Shown: positions 46,379 through 54,793 of the stretch, one piece after another | Layout: the number at the start of each line of letters is the position of its first letter | How positions within the stretch are numbered: position 1 is the stretch's first letter | From: Xylanibacter caecicola | GTDB taxonomy: Bacteria; Bacteroidota; Bacteroidia; Bacteroidales; Bacteroidaceae | DNA length: 64,000 nucleotides | Direction of reading: 5' to 3' | NCBI RefSeq assembly: GCF_013166515.1 | Contig: NZ_JABKKJ010000002.1 | Location: 124,001-188,000 of the forward strand | Notes under the pieces: generated by a model | The model's input: the letters and a program-made list of their open reading frames with translations, nothing else | Database searches by the model: none | What the model was told of the DNA's origin: nothing | Made by a program: the position numbers and the translations under genes

Positions 46379-46518
46379 AGATAATGCAAACCGCGTGCAA
46401 TGAAACCTGTTTCAAATTGCTGAGGTGCCGCTTATCTTATGCAAAGATAATGCAAACCGCGTGCAATGAAGCTTGTTTCAAATTGCTGAGGTGCAGCTTA
46501 TCTTATGCAAAGATAATG
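46379..46518 (-). promoter_or_regulatory. Tandem 66-bp promoter-bearing repeats upstream of GH106 operon
   Basis: Two units (46379-46444 and 46445-46510) match at 63 of 66 positions, followed by the first 8 bp of a third. Each junction makes a perfect minus-strand TATCTTTG (reverse complement at 46442-46449 and 46508-46515); the copy nearest the gene reads TATCTCTG (46376-46383). The same unit occurs once before asnA. The GH106 ATG is 113 bp downstream of the nearest box. Confidence 0.8.
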
Positions 46519-46689
46519 TTTTATCATTTAAAAGCCAAATAAATAAGGTGTGTTCAAGATAAGAACATCTGAATATATATTCCGCATTGTATGGACAAAT
46601 ATCGAATTTTGACACATCTTCCCGATTTCAATTTGTCGGCGAAACGATGCTTTTATGTAACAAATTGTCAATCGAAAAATGCCACTCTG

Positions 46690-47040
46690 AAGTATCGTTC
46701 TACGTGGATTGAACGGGCGAAAACCACCTTTAAACAGCCCGAATGTTACCTTTTTGTTATGAAAAGGTATGCTTTAAGGTGCAAAACACATACCTTTAGG
46801 CTCCATAAATGCCACCTTTAGGCATCAAAAGTGCCACCTTTAGGACCGTAATATGCCTACTTTCGTATATAAATCAGGCAACTTTCTCTTTCCATTCTGT
46901 GCACACTTTTGTGCTTTTACGCGTAACGATCTGAAACAAAGCATATTATCTCTGCACGCGAATTTTGGCGATATTCAGCTCCGTCAGTGCTTTTGTTTCA
47001 GAAAATCGCCGTATTTCGGGGTTTGAAGAAATCAAATAGT
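46690..47040. repeat. Composite intergenic element, copy B
   Basis: A run of GCCACCTTTAGG-type repeats spaced about 21-22 bp (46725-46860), then GCGTAACGATCTG, GCGAATTTTGGCG (46958-46970) and GTATTTCGGGGTTT (47011-47024), in the same order as copy A at 36010-36370. No gene in 46519-47225. Confidence 0.65.
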
Positions 47041-47225
47041 AAGCTGAAATGCTGTTTTGCTTTAAAAGTGTAAGACCTGCTTTGTATGGACAGGGAATTG
47101 TCATGGCACGTGATAACAGAGGTAGAGCAGGGGTGATTTGTCTAATTCATCGAACTCATGTTAAATAATTACCCGACGTTCCCGCTTGCGCAGAATTATA
47201 AATTATAAATTCTTAATTATAAATT

Positions 47226-47272
47226 AAAAAAGCCCTGTTGTCTGCGCAGCGCAGAACCAACGGGGCTTTTTT
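47226..47272 (-). terminator. Rho-independent terminator after the small acidic gene
   Basis: 15-bp stem with one G-U pair (47226-47240 with 47258-47272), inner stem TCTGC/GCAGA, with A-run and T-run on either side, 24 bp beyond the stop at 47296. Confidence 0.85.
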
Positions 47273-47295
47273 ATTATTTACATATCGTTATGTTC

Positions 47296-47481
47296 CTATT
47301 CTTCCTCCTCTTCCCATAAGTCTATTGTCGGGGGTGTGTAAGGCTTTGAAAGAATTTCTTCCTCGTCTATGATGATGTCTTTTTCTTCATCTCCTTTAGG
47401 CAGTGAACCTGCAAGTATTTCCCCTTCGGATATTGTTTCGTATACCGTTGTTTCCGGTGTTATATATATGTTCTTTTTCAT
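47296..47481 (-). CDS. Small acidic protein with AGS-type motif
   Basis: 61 residues: MKKNIYITPETTVYETISEGEILAGS... then a very acidic, Pro-containing end (DLWEEEEE). The opening MKKxYIxPxxxVxE and the ILAGS motif around residues 22-26 are shared by a large group of short Bacteroidales proteins of unknown role; the AGS recalls the processing site of exported peptides, but no export or modification gene is adjacent. It lies 21 bp downstream of the Ig-like secreted protein gene and shares its terminator, so the two are probably co-transcribed. Function unknown. Confidence 0.75.
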   Translation of the reverse strand: MKKNIYITPETTVYETISEGEILAGSLPKGDEEKDIIIDEEEILSKPYTPPTIDLWEEEEE

Positions 47482-47502
47482 TGTTTCGGATATAAATATT
47501 GT

Positions 47503-49806
47503 TTAGAAAATTACTTTTTTGCCGTTCACTATGTATATGCCCTTCTGCGGTTTGTCTATGCGCATTCCGTTTAGGTTGTAGTAAACTTTTTTGGCGTTGC
47601 CGTTTTCACCGGAGATGTTGGTTATGCCTGTTGTCTCTCCTCCCATGGGGATGAATTCCTTTGCATTGCCTGCCGGTGCCTCTTCCCATACAAGATATGC
47701 CTTGCCAGCAGGAATGGTCACATTTTCCGAAACCTTGTAGAAACCTACTCCCAGGGTCTTTACTGCCATTGCGTATATATTGTTCCCGCCTTTTATTGTT
47801 CCGTCGGATGCAAGCAGCTTGTTGGATGTAACGTCGTCTGTTGCTTCGTCTATTTCTGTAAGGGTATATGTACCGGCATTCTCGGCGTAAACAATTACCG
47901 GAGTGCCTTTAGGTGCATTGTTTATCTGTATTGTCTTAACCTTGTCAGCAGTAACGTCGTTTACAATATATGCCTTGACTTCGCTTCCGAAGTCTACAGC
48001 ACGTGGAGTAACGTATGTTGTGTATTTCTTGTCAGTTACGGTTACAGTTGGCAACTTTTTATATGTTATTGTGGCGGTCTTTATTCTTGCTGTTGCATTC
48101 GCTGTGAATACAACAGAATTTTTGTTGCCTGTCCATAATGTTTTATCGCTAGAGAAATTGCCACCTGTTGTTATTCCTTTATCACTACTACTATATGTAA
48201 ACTTTATTTGAGTTATGACATAGCTATTTGGCACGGTATATGTTATACTACCACCGCCTTTATATACTCGAAGATCACATTCGCCTTTTGCGTTCCAAAT
48301 TCGCGTATTTGTACCTCCATTTGTAGAGGACATTGTTACAATATCTTTGCTGATATCTTGGGTAATATCTGTACTTGCACTATTTGCAGGCTTTGTAAGT
48401 CCCAAACTTGCAGGGTCTGTATAGTCAAATGTTACTGTTTGATTGTTAGGATCAATAACAGTCAATGTATAGCTTGTTGTTGCTTCTGTCCACGCGTTTG
48501 TTTCCTCTGCTGTTGCAGTTATTGTTACAGTTCCGGCACTTTTGATTTCCACTTCCCCTGTTGTTGCGTTTATGTTTGCGATGTTTGTGTCGCTGCTGCT
48601 GTATGTTATTGTTCCGTCATAGTCTTTTCCGTTCTTGAGCGCAGCTGTTGCCTTTGGCGAGATGAATGCTTCGCCAAGATTTACATTGTATATGGTCTCT
48701 GCACCGAATGAAAGTTCAGTGATGTGTTTCTTTATATTAAGTATGTATGATGCAGTGCTTTCCTGCCAGTTGTCATTACCTGCAAAACTTGCAGTTATTG
48801 TTGTCTCACCTGCGGAGAGTATATTTATTTCACCATTGTTGTTTATGGTTGCGACAGCTTCATTATTTGAAGAATAAGTTATGATTTCGTTAAAACCTTC
48901 AGCATAGTTGAGTTTGGGGAATGTTTTATTTTCTGTGTCAAAATACGGTTCATAGCTTGACAAACTCCAGTTGAATGTCGGGTCTTTCCTTAAGTCGGGT
49001 TTTACAACTGTTATTGCAAATGTTTCTGATTGTTCGGTGAAACTTCCGTCTGCACTTGCTGTTATAGTTATATTAGCTGTACCTTCTCCTATACCGGTGA
49101 TAATTCCGTTAGCATCTACAGTTGCTATACTTTCACTGTCAGAACTATAAGTAATTGTTCCGTTATATCCTTCTGTCTTTGTTATCTTTGTACTGAGATC
49201 GCATGTTTCTCCGGCGTTTATGGTAGCGGATGTTTCGGTGATATTGAAAGCAGATGCTTGCTTTGTATAAGTTATCGTATATTGATCAATGTAAAGAGAA
49301 TTTATTGTAGCTTTTATCTCAATTACGATGTTTTCATTTTCACCTATTTTATAAGTTTTATAATCATCTAATATATTGACATTTATGTCTTTGTAATTAG
49401 TGCTATAGCTTGTATTGTCATACCATTGGTTGAAAGTGGTAGCGTTTGGTATGGATGCAATGGTGTTGGTACCTATCTTAGTTGTAAAAGTTCCTGCGCC
49501 GTCACTTTTATTAGATTTCATTGATAGTTTAATGCCTGTAACCGTGCATCCTGTAAAACCGGTTAAAGTTAATGTCGCAGAATTGTTTTTTGTTATTTGA
49601 CCTTTGGTAGTGTAAGTTTGTTTGAATGTAGCATTGCTATTTTCTGGTGCGTTTCCAGTCGTTGTTACGGATGATGTAGAAGCAACTTTATATATAGCAT
49701 CTTCAGCACTAACCGTACCACTAACCAACAAAAGAAGAAGTGTACAAATTACCCCCCCCGAAAAACGGGATTTAATTAAATCCCGAAAGTGTAAAAAAAG
49801 ATTCAT
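47503..49806 (-). CDS. Large secreted protein with Ig-like (Big_2) repeats
   Basis: 767 residues. After a basic start (MNLFLHFRDLIKSRFSGG) a hydrophobic signal core (VICTLLLLLVSGTVSA). Then a beta-rich module (~35-185), three Big_2-type Ig repeats (~190-270, 275-360, 365-455), each with the phrase YSS.....IA.I/V....G.I/V....G...IT, a second beta module similar to the first (~460-590, both with TVT or ITQIKFTYSS and TITYKK), a C-terminal Thr/Ala-rich domain, and the shared tail YYNLNGMRIDKPQKGIYIVNGKK. Probably surface-exposed, adhesin-like. An eight-G run in the signal-peptide codons (49752-49759) could make it phase variable. No enzymatic motif. Confidence 0.85.
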   Translation of the reverse strand: MNLFLHFRDLIKSRFSGGVICTLLLLLVSGTVSAEDAIYKVASTSSVTTTGNAPENSNATFKQTYTTKGQITKNNSATLTLTGFTGCTVTGIKLSMKSNKSDGAGTFTTKIGTNTIASIPNATTFNQWYDNTSYSTNYKDINVNILDDYKTYKIGENENIVIEIKATINSLYIDQYTITYTKQASAFNITETSATINAGETCDLSTKITKTEGYNGTITYSSDSESIATVDANGIITGIGEGTANITITASADGSFTEQSETFAITVVKPDLRKDPTFNWSLSSYEPYFDTENKTFPKLNYAEGFNEIITYSSNNEAVATINNNGEINILSAGETTITASFAGNDNWQESTASYILNIKKHITELSFGAETIYNVNLGEAFISPKATAALKNGKDYDGTITYSSSDTNIANINATTGEVEIKSAGTVTITATAEETNAWTEATTSYTLTVIDPNNQTVTFDYTDPASLGLTKPANSASTDITQDISKDIVTMSSTNGGTNTRIWNAKGECDLRVYKGGGSITYTVPNSYVITQIKFTYSSSDKGITTGGNFSSDKTLWTGNKNSVVFTANATARIKTATITYKKLPTVTVTDKKYTTYVTPRAVDFGSEVKAYIVNDVTADKVKTIQINNAPKGTPVIVYAENAGTYTLTEIDEATDDVTSNKLLASDGTIKGGNNIYAMAVKTLGVGFYKVSENVTIPAGKAYLVWEEAPAGNAKEFIPMGGETTGITNISGENGNAKKVYYNLNGMRIDKPQKGIYIVNGKKVIF

Positions 49807-49848
49807 AATACTTATGTTTTAGATAATTGTTGTTAAATTATTAGATTG

Positions 49849-49856
49849 CAAAGGTA
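49849..49856 (-). promoter_or_regulatory. -7 box (TACCTTTG) of the Ig-like protein operon
   Basis: Reverse complement CAAAGGTA, 43 bp before the ATG at 49806. The following 49857-50269 stretch shows no gene. Confidence 0.6.
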
Positions 49857-50269
49857 TATATTATGTAGTTAAAAGAGTTGTTTTTGTAGATAAAACTTAA
49901 TATTCGGTAAAATGTTTAACGTTTGTTTAACAATGCGCGAAAAGATATAAGACAAATGAACAAGGAAGATTTCCGTGTTCTGTCAGGACAAACATTACAG
50001 CTACTGTAAGGATTTCAATACTTCTGCATTTCTTAAATGCTCATGTTTCATTTTTCCGTTATTGCTTATGTACAGCTTTGTCATCGTTATTTCAGGTGGC
50101 TTATTGTTACTAATCTAGAGTTTGATATGGCTCTTTTTTGTTGAAAAGAGATGTATAGTTTACTTTTTAATGGCTCATTTTTTTTATCTGGCGGACAGTT
50201 GTGATGCCCTATTTAAATGTTCTTTAAGCAATATTTGTTGTAAAGAAACATTCTGTCAATCTTTTTAAT

Positions 50270-50277
50270 TATCTTTG
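50270..50277 (+). promoter_or_regulatory. -7 box (TATCTTTG) upstream of the structured RNA
   Basis: Perfect TAnnTTTG. The only strong plus-strand box between 49.9 kb and the gene at 50681, so transcription through the folded region probably starts near 50284. Confidence 0.6.
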
Positions 50278-50502
50278 CAGATATGAAATTTATAAAGAAT
50301 TGAGCAGTTTTAAAGCAAGTGTAACGTAGAAAAGGAGGTGAAACAACAGACATAAGAAAGAAACGCAAAAGGTGTGAGAGCCTATATAACGAGTTTTAAT
50401 AATATGAAGCAACAGCGTATTGTTGCAGTTTACCAAACCGGAATAAAGCGTTTCCACTCTGATTTGAAATGAACAAATAAAATGATATTGAGCTTTTAAG
50501 CT

Positions 50503-50638
50503 CTTGTTCTCTAACGTCGAATACCGCCAATATTCATTCCCGAGGACAAGCAGTCTGAAAGTTCGCGCTGATAGGGCGTGAACTATTCTGTGCTTGTTGG
50601 GAATAAGGTCACTTGGCGGTAACCGGATGTTAGACAAG
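50503..50638 (+). ncRNA. Highly structured RNA candidate (possibly 6S/Bacteroidales-1 class)
   Basis: One long rod with internal loops. Helices: CTTG 50503-50506 with 50635-50638 and TCTAAC 50510-50515 with 50629-50634; TACCGCCAA 50522-50530 with 50613-50621; TATTC 50531-50535 with 50601-50605; asymmetric internal loop (10 nt on the left, 3 nt on the right); ACAAGCA 50546-50552 with 50591-50597; AGTTCGCGC 50560-50568 with 50576-50584 closed by a 7-nt loop. A T-run follows at 50658-50663. No ORF fits. The rod with a central bubble recalls 6S RNA, to which the Bacteroidales-1 motif has been assigned; a 5' leader of the gene at 50681 is the alternative. A small extra hairpin (GCAACA...TGTTGC) lies near 50408-50425. 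Confidence 0.55.
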
Positions 50639-50680
50639 TCACAAAATGGTTTTCGCCTTTTTTCCTTAATCAAATAATCA

Positions 50681-51256
50681 ATGAAAAAGTTATTATCAAT
50701 AGCGGCAATGTGCCTGCTTTCTATTGCGTTATATGCGCAAGATGTCACAGTTACAAGATTTCTCGGTATTCCCGTAGACGGGACAAAGGCTGCGATGATA
50801 AGTAAGCTGAAAGCCAAAGGGTTTAAAAGTATTGCTTATGATTCGGACATGTTGAAGGGGGAGTTTAATGGAAGAGATGTATATATAAACGTTGTAACAA
50901 ATAATAATAAAGTCTGGCGTATAATGGTATCTGATGTCAATGAATTAGGCGAGGCTGATATAAAAATAAGATTTAATGATTTGTGTAGTCAGTTTGAACG
51001 TAATAGGAAGTATAGGACGTTATCTCCTAATCAATCATTGTCAGACGATGAAGAAATAGGTTATGGAATACGTCTTCATAATAAAAGATATGAAGCTGGC
51101 TTTCTACAGAAAGAGAGTGCAGATGCAGAAAGCTCATTGAGTGATTGGAGGCGTTCAGTCTGGTTTATGATTAGTGAAGGACGACAATATGGTAAATTCC
51201 AAATTTTGATGTATTACGATAATGAATACAACAAAGCTAACGGTGAAGACCTGTAG
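50681..51256 (+). CDS. Small secreted protein, Prevotella-type family, unknown function
   Basis: 191 residues with a signal peptide (MKKLLSIAAMCLLSIALYAQ). The mature start DVTVTRFLGIPVDGTKAAMISKLKAKGF and the block VVTNNNKVWRIMVSD are familiar from a family of secreted Prevotella/Bacteroides proteins annotated as hypothetical. Two alpha/beta halves are suggested by the alternating pattern, but no catalytic or binding motif is visible. The ATG lies 42 bp after the structured RNA with no promoter box between, so both may share one transcript. A strong hairpin follows at 51301. Confidence 0.8.
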   Translation: MKKLLSIAAMCLLSIALYAQDVTVTRFLGIPVDGTKAAMISKLKAKGFKSIAYDSDMLKGEFNGRDVYINVVTNNNKVWRIMVSDVNELGEADIKIRFNDLCSQFERNRKYRTLSPNQSLSDDEEIGYGIRLHNKRYEAGFLQKESADAESSLSDWRRSVWFMISEGRQYGKFQILMYYDNEYNKANGEDL

Positions 51257-51300
51257 TAGAAATTATCAATGAAAAAGATATAGCCTTGTTTCAGACGTCC

Positions 51301-51347
51301 CGGTCGGCGCACATCATTGCCATGGTTGTTGGCTGTGCGCCGATCCG
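51301..51347 (+). terminator. Stable hairpin after the secreted protein gene
   Basis: 10-bp GC-rich stem TCGGCGCACA (51304-51313) with 51334-51343, extended by CGG/CCG outside. No U-run follows, so its role as terminator is uncertain. Confidence 0.45.
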
Positions 51348-51471
51348 AGAGATTGTCTTTCGTTGTTTTGTGTGACGGCGTGCTTCCTTCACATTGAGTG
51401 TCGAGAAGATATCCGCTTTATATCACACGCCGTTCCCGTTCTTTTATTCTCCGTTTTTTACTTACTTTTTA

Positions 51472-53010
51472 TCACGGCTTTTCGGTGATGTCCTTGCAGA
51501 AGAATGTTTCGAGGCGCTTGCCGCGACTTTGCCGTATCGACACGTTCTTGAGCGTGATGTCCTCGCTGTATACCAGCCGTGCGCCCTGTTCCGCCGTGAT
51601 GCCGACGTTCTCCAGCGTAATGTTCCTTACGGGCATCTCGGGTATTCCGTTGAAGAACAGCGCGCGTTTCGCACCCGTACATGTCGTGTTGCTTATGTGT
51701 ATGTCCCTGAACGCCGGTGTTGTCTCGTCTACGGGCGCGGGGGCTACGGGTGCCGGCACTGTCTCGCCACGGCTGTTCACCGTTGTGCGCGCCTTGTTGC
51801 CGTAGTAAAGGTCGAACACCACGGCGTCTCCTTTTATTCCGGTCATCGCTATGCCGTCTATGAATATCCGTTCCACAGTGCCGCCGCGCCCCCTGGTGCT
51901 CTTGAAGCGCAGTCCGGTGTCTGTGCCCATGAACGTGCAGTTTCTTGCAAGTATGTTTCTCACGCCACCGCTCATCTCGCTTCCTATCACAAATCCGCCG
52001 TGCCCCTTGAATACGGTGCAGCCTTCGATGACGACGTTCTCGCACGGGCGTCCGCGCCTCCTGCCGTCGGCGTCCTTGCCGCTCTTTATGCAGATGCCGT
52101 CGTCGCCCACGTCGAACGTGGAGTTTCTCACCACCGCGTTGCGGCACGACTCAAGGTCAAGCCCGTCGCCGTTCTGCGCATATTCCGGGTTCTGCACCGT
52201 GATGTTGTCTATGAGCACGTTCTCGCACATCAGCGGATGGATGTTCCACGACGGCGAGTTGCGGAACGTCACGCCCTGCAGCCATACGTTGCGGCACGAC
52301 ACGAGGCTCACCATCACGGGGCGCATGTGGTGGCGTATGTTCCTCCACTCGTCGTCGGTTGATATGCCGAATGCCTCTTTCAGGCGTGCCGCCTCGTCGG
52401 CGTCCGTCACTCCCGCGTCTGGAAACCAGTAGTTGCCGCCGTCGACCGTCACCCCGCTCACCGCCGTCAGTTCCTGCCACTGTCCCGCGGTTGTCTTCAT
52501 TCGCTTCAGCGGTCGCCAGCGCTGTCCGTTGCCGTCGATTACGCCCTCGCCGGTTATGGCGACGTTCTTAAGGTTCATTCCGGACACGGGCGACTGGCAG
52601 CGCCTTGCATTCAGTCCCTCGAACACCGTGCCCACGGGCGGATAGAGACTGATGTCGGGTGAGAAAAGTATTACGGCGCCGCGTTCGAGATGAAGGTCTG
52701 TGTTGCTTCTCATCACTATCGGCCCCGTCAGCCATATTCCTCGTGGCACTATGAGGTGCCCGCCGCCCTCTGCGGCAAGCCTTTCCATTGCCCGGGCGAA
52801 TGCCTGCGTGCATAATGTCGTGCCGTTGCCAACGGCTCCGAAGTCTGTTACCGACACCGACCTTTCGGGGAATGCCGGGGCGCTGATTTCCGGCATGTCG
52901 AACGGCATGTTGCCGCTCCCGTTGCCGTCATTATTTCCCTGTGCCTGTGCGCCGGCTGCCGTCAGTGTGAGCAGGAGCGCGATGATACTGATGATTTTTT
53001 TCATTTCCAT
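51472..53010 (-). CDS. GH28 polygalacturonase family protein
   Basis: About 513 residues from ATG 53010 (MEMKKIISIIALLLTL...); ATG 53004 is equally possible, while a frame start at 53061 lies at the promoter. Signal peptide, then FGAVGNGTTLCTQAFARAM and a right-handed beta-helix. GH28 motifs in order: NGDGLDLES (for NTDG), VGDDGICIKSGKD (catalytic DD), KGHGGFVIGSE (GHG) and LRFKSTRGRGG (RIK). Hydrolyses alpha-1,4 bonds to galacturonate in pectin or its rhamnogalacturonan side chains; endo or exo cannot be decided, though the GHGGFVIGSE form is common in exo-acting Bacteroides enzymes. By eye GC-rich compared with the flanking spacer. Confidence 0.93.
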   Translation of the reverse strand: MEMKKIISIIALLLTLTAAGAQAQGNNDGNGSGNMPFDMPEISAPAFPERSVSVTDFGAVGNGTTLCTQAFARAMERLAAEGGGHLIVPRGIWLTGPIVMRSNTDLHLERGAVILFSPDISLYPPVGTVFEGLNARRCQSPVSGMNLKNVAITGEGVIDGNGQRWRPLKRMKTTAGQWQELTAVSGVTVDGGNYWFPDAGVTDADEAARLKEAFGISTDDEWRNIRHHMRPVMVSLVSCRNVWLQGVTFRNSPSWNIHPLMCENVLIDNITVQNPEYAQNGDGLDLESCRNAVVRNSTFDVGDDGICIKSGKDADGRRRGRPCENVVIEGCTVFKGHGGFVIGSEMSGGVRNILARNCTFMGTDTGLRFKSTRGRGGTVERIFIDGIAMTGIKGDAVVFDLYYGNKARTTVNSRGETVPAPVAPAPVDETTPAFRDIHISNTTCTGAKRALFFNGIPEMPVRNITLENVGITAEQGARLVYSEDITLKNVSIRQSRGKRLETFFCKDITEKP

Positions 53011-53068
53011 TCGTATTAAATAAGTCCGACAATGCGGTTCCTGTCCGCAGATATGTCGCAATTACGTG

Positions 53069-53076
53069 CAAATATA
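53069..53076 (-). promoter_or_regulatory. -7 box (TATATTTG) of the GH28 gene
   Basis: Reverse complement CAAATATA, 58 bp before ATG 53010. Its position next to 53061 rules out that frame start. Confidence 0.6.
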
Positions 53077-53168
53077 GTGATTATTTAGCCGTTGACAGAG
53101 GACTATTTATTATTTTATATATGAAATATGTTCAAACGACGCTTGCCCTCTGCGAGGGAAGCTCTTAA

Positions 53169-53367
53169 AAGGAGATAAGGGGAGATAGGAGGAGATATGT
53201 GGCTTATGCCACAGGAGATAAAGGACGATAGCCTAAGAAGTAAAGCGATGATTTGAGGAGATAAAGGAAGATAAGAGACGTATGTTTCGTTGCATGCCAC
53301 AAGACATTTGTCCTTTATCTCCCGTGGCATAAGCCACATATCTCCTCCTATCTCCCCTTATCTCCTT
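53169..53367. repeat. 58-bp inverted repeat built from GGAGATAAG units
   Basis: Arms 53169-53226 and 53310-53367 match at 57 of 58 positions around an 83-bp loop. Each arm holds a period-9 run (GGAGATAAG, GGGAGATAG, GAGGAGATA) and an inner palindrome TGGCTTATGCCA. Related CTTATCTCC units continue to about 53410. Confidence 0.9.
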
Positions 53368-53489
53368 AGAGTATCTTCCCTTATCTCCTTAGACTATCTT
53401 CACATATCTTCGTTTTACACATTGTCCGCTTTCACTCCCAATCGGCGACACTTTGCTTTTTGAAAACATACGGGATTTTTCTTAAACCA

Positions 53490-53800
53490 GCGTCGTGGTG
53501 CAGCCACGGACGTGCCATTTCCTATTTTGGATCGATCCAAAATATAATTTGGACGTTCCAAAATTTCGTGAAGCACGTTCCAAATTTTCGTAAAGTACAT
53601 TCCAAAATTCAGAAAAGCATGCTTTTACAACCCCGAAAGGCACGTTTTACATCCCGAAAAGCCGTGTTTTGGGGCTGAAAAGCCCATTTTTGCCCCCCCC
53701 TCCGCTGCTTTTCGCTGCACAGATATGCGCTGTATGTCGTAACGTACTGTCTTTGTGTGCGTTACGCCTGCACACGTTTCTTTGCGATATTTGCGCCCTC
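53490..53800. repeat. Composite intergenic element, copy C (diverged)
   Basis: Contains TTTTGGATCGATCCAAAA (palindromic, ~53525), three or four TTCCAAAATTTCGTGAAG-type repeats, CGAAAAGCC-type repeats, an eight-C run (53693-53700) and TGCACA...CGTAAC...TTTGCG, which resemble copies A and B in order but not in detail. No gene in 53411-54041. Confidence 0.5.
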
Positions 53801-54041
53801 CTTGCTTTTATTTTACAAGGACGGCAAAAATAAAGGGTATGCAAAAAAGCAAAGTGTAAGGTAAAAGATAAAATATGCGACATTGTGATATTATGAAATA
53901 TGAATAATACGTAGATCCTGAATATTTCGTCACCGGGTTATTGTTTGGAATAATATCTATATGAAGCTGCTTTTTTTTAAAAAGAACATTTTCTCTGCAA
54001 AAGCATAATTAAAAAAACATCAAAGTCTTGTATAAAAAATG

Positions 54042-54049
54042 TAACTTTG
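54042..54049 (+). promoter_or_regulatory. -7 box (TAACTTTG) of the restriction-modification operon
   Basis: TAnnTTTG match 32 bp before the ATG at 54081; a GTG at 54069 in the same frame is less likely as the start. Confidence 0.6.
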
Positions 54050-54080
54050 CAGAAAACTTTAAAATACAGTGAATACCGCT

Positions 54081-54791
54081 ATGACAGAAGAACAAAAAAG
54101 AGTAATCATTGAAAGTGGGAAAAATTATTTTCGTACTTCAATAATCCCCAATCATATAAAAAATCTCCAGAAACTGAGATTGAAAGATTTTGATGTAAAT
54201 CCCTTCCTTATCAACTATCTTGCAGCTTTCCTTTGCGGTGACACCGCACCGCAATCTATGGCAAAAGCTCTTGTCTATCCACGTATTCTCGGAACAAGCG
54301 TAAATACCAGTTTTGGGCAGAACATCCAAATATTCATATCCCAGCTTGCACAGGTTGCAGGATGCGCTTCCGGGATAGATGGGATTGACATAGAATTTAT
54401 TGATGCACTTGATGGCAGAAAGAAATATTGCCAGTGTAAAGCCGGATCACAGACAATCAACAAAGATGATGTTGATACTATATTAGGACACTTTAAACGC
54501 CTTATTGGCAAAGCACGTTTGGATAGAATACCATTGCAAATGGATGATATGATTGTCGGAGTGCTGTATGGCGAGAGAATATCGGCAAATTACAAGACAA
54601 TAGCAACTACCTATCCTGTTTATTGCGGTGCTGAGTTTTGGGAACATATCACCGGTGACAAAACTTTCTACTATCAACTTGCCAAGGCATTCGGTGAAGT
54701 GGTTGAAGAAGATGGAATAAACGGAAGTTCTCTAATACTACAGAAAGTGGAGGATATTGCAATGGAAATTACAGAAAAAGGCGGTTTATAA
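54081..54791 (+). CDS. Type II restriction endonuclease, PmeII-like
   Basis: 236 residues from ATG 54081. Core block IPNHIKNLQKLRLKDFDVNPFLINYLA, ALVYPRILGTSVNTSFG, then GIDGIDIEFIDALDGRKKYCQCKAG, in which IDIEFID and QCKAG supply the Asp/Glu and Lys of a PD-(D/E)XK-type nuclease, and MIVGVLYGE. The pattern matches what I recall of the PmeII-type family. It cuts DNA lacking the cognate methylation; the recognition site cannot be read from the sequence. The methyltransferase begins 2 bp after its stop, so the pair is one operon. Lower GC than the flanking genes suggests transfer. Confidence 0.82.
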   Translation: MTEEQKRVIIESGKNYFRTSIIPNHIKNLQKLRLKDFDVNPFLINYLAAFLCGDTAPQSMAKALVYPRILGTSVNTSFGQNIQIFISQLAQVAGCASGIDGIDIEFIDALDGRKKYCQCKAGSQTINKDDVDTILGHFKRLIGKARLDRIPLQMDDMIVGVLYGERISANYKTIATTYPVYCGAEFWEHITGDKTFYYQLAKAFGEVVEEDGINGSSLILQKVEDIAMEITEKGGL

Positions 54792-54793
54792 AT

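Noticed and set aside
46725..46860. CRISPR-like repeats spaced ~21 bp
   Set aside because: Units are short and degenerate, spacing is too small, and no cas genes are present.
47296..47481. Lasso or lanthipeptide precursor
   Set aside because: No maturation, protease or transporter gene nearby and no Cys or Thr-rich core; kept as unknown small protein.
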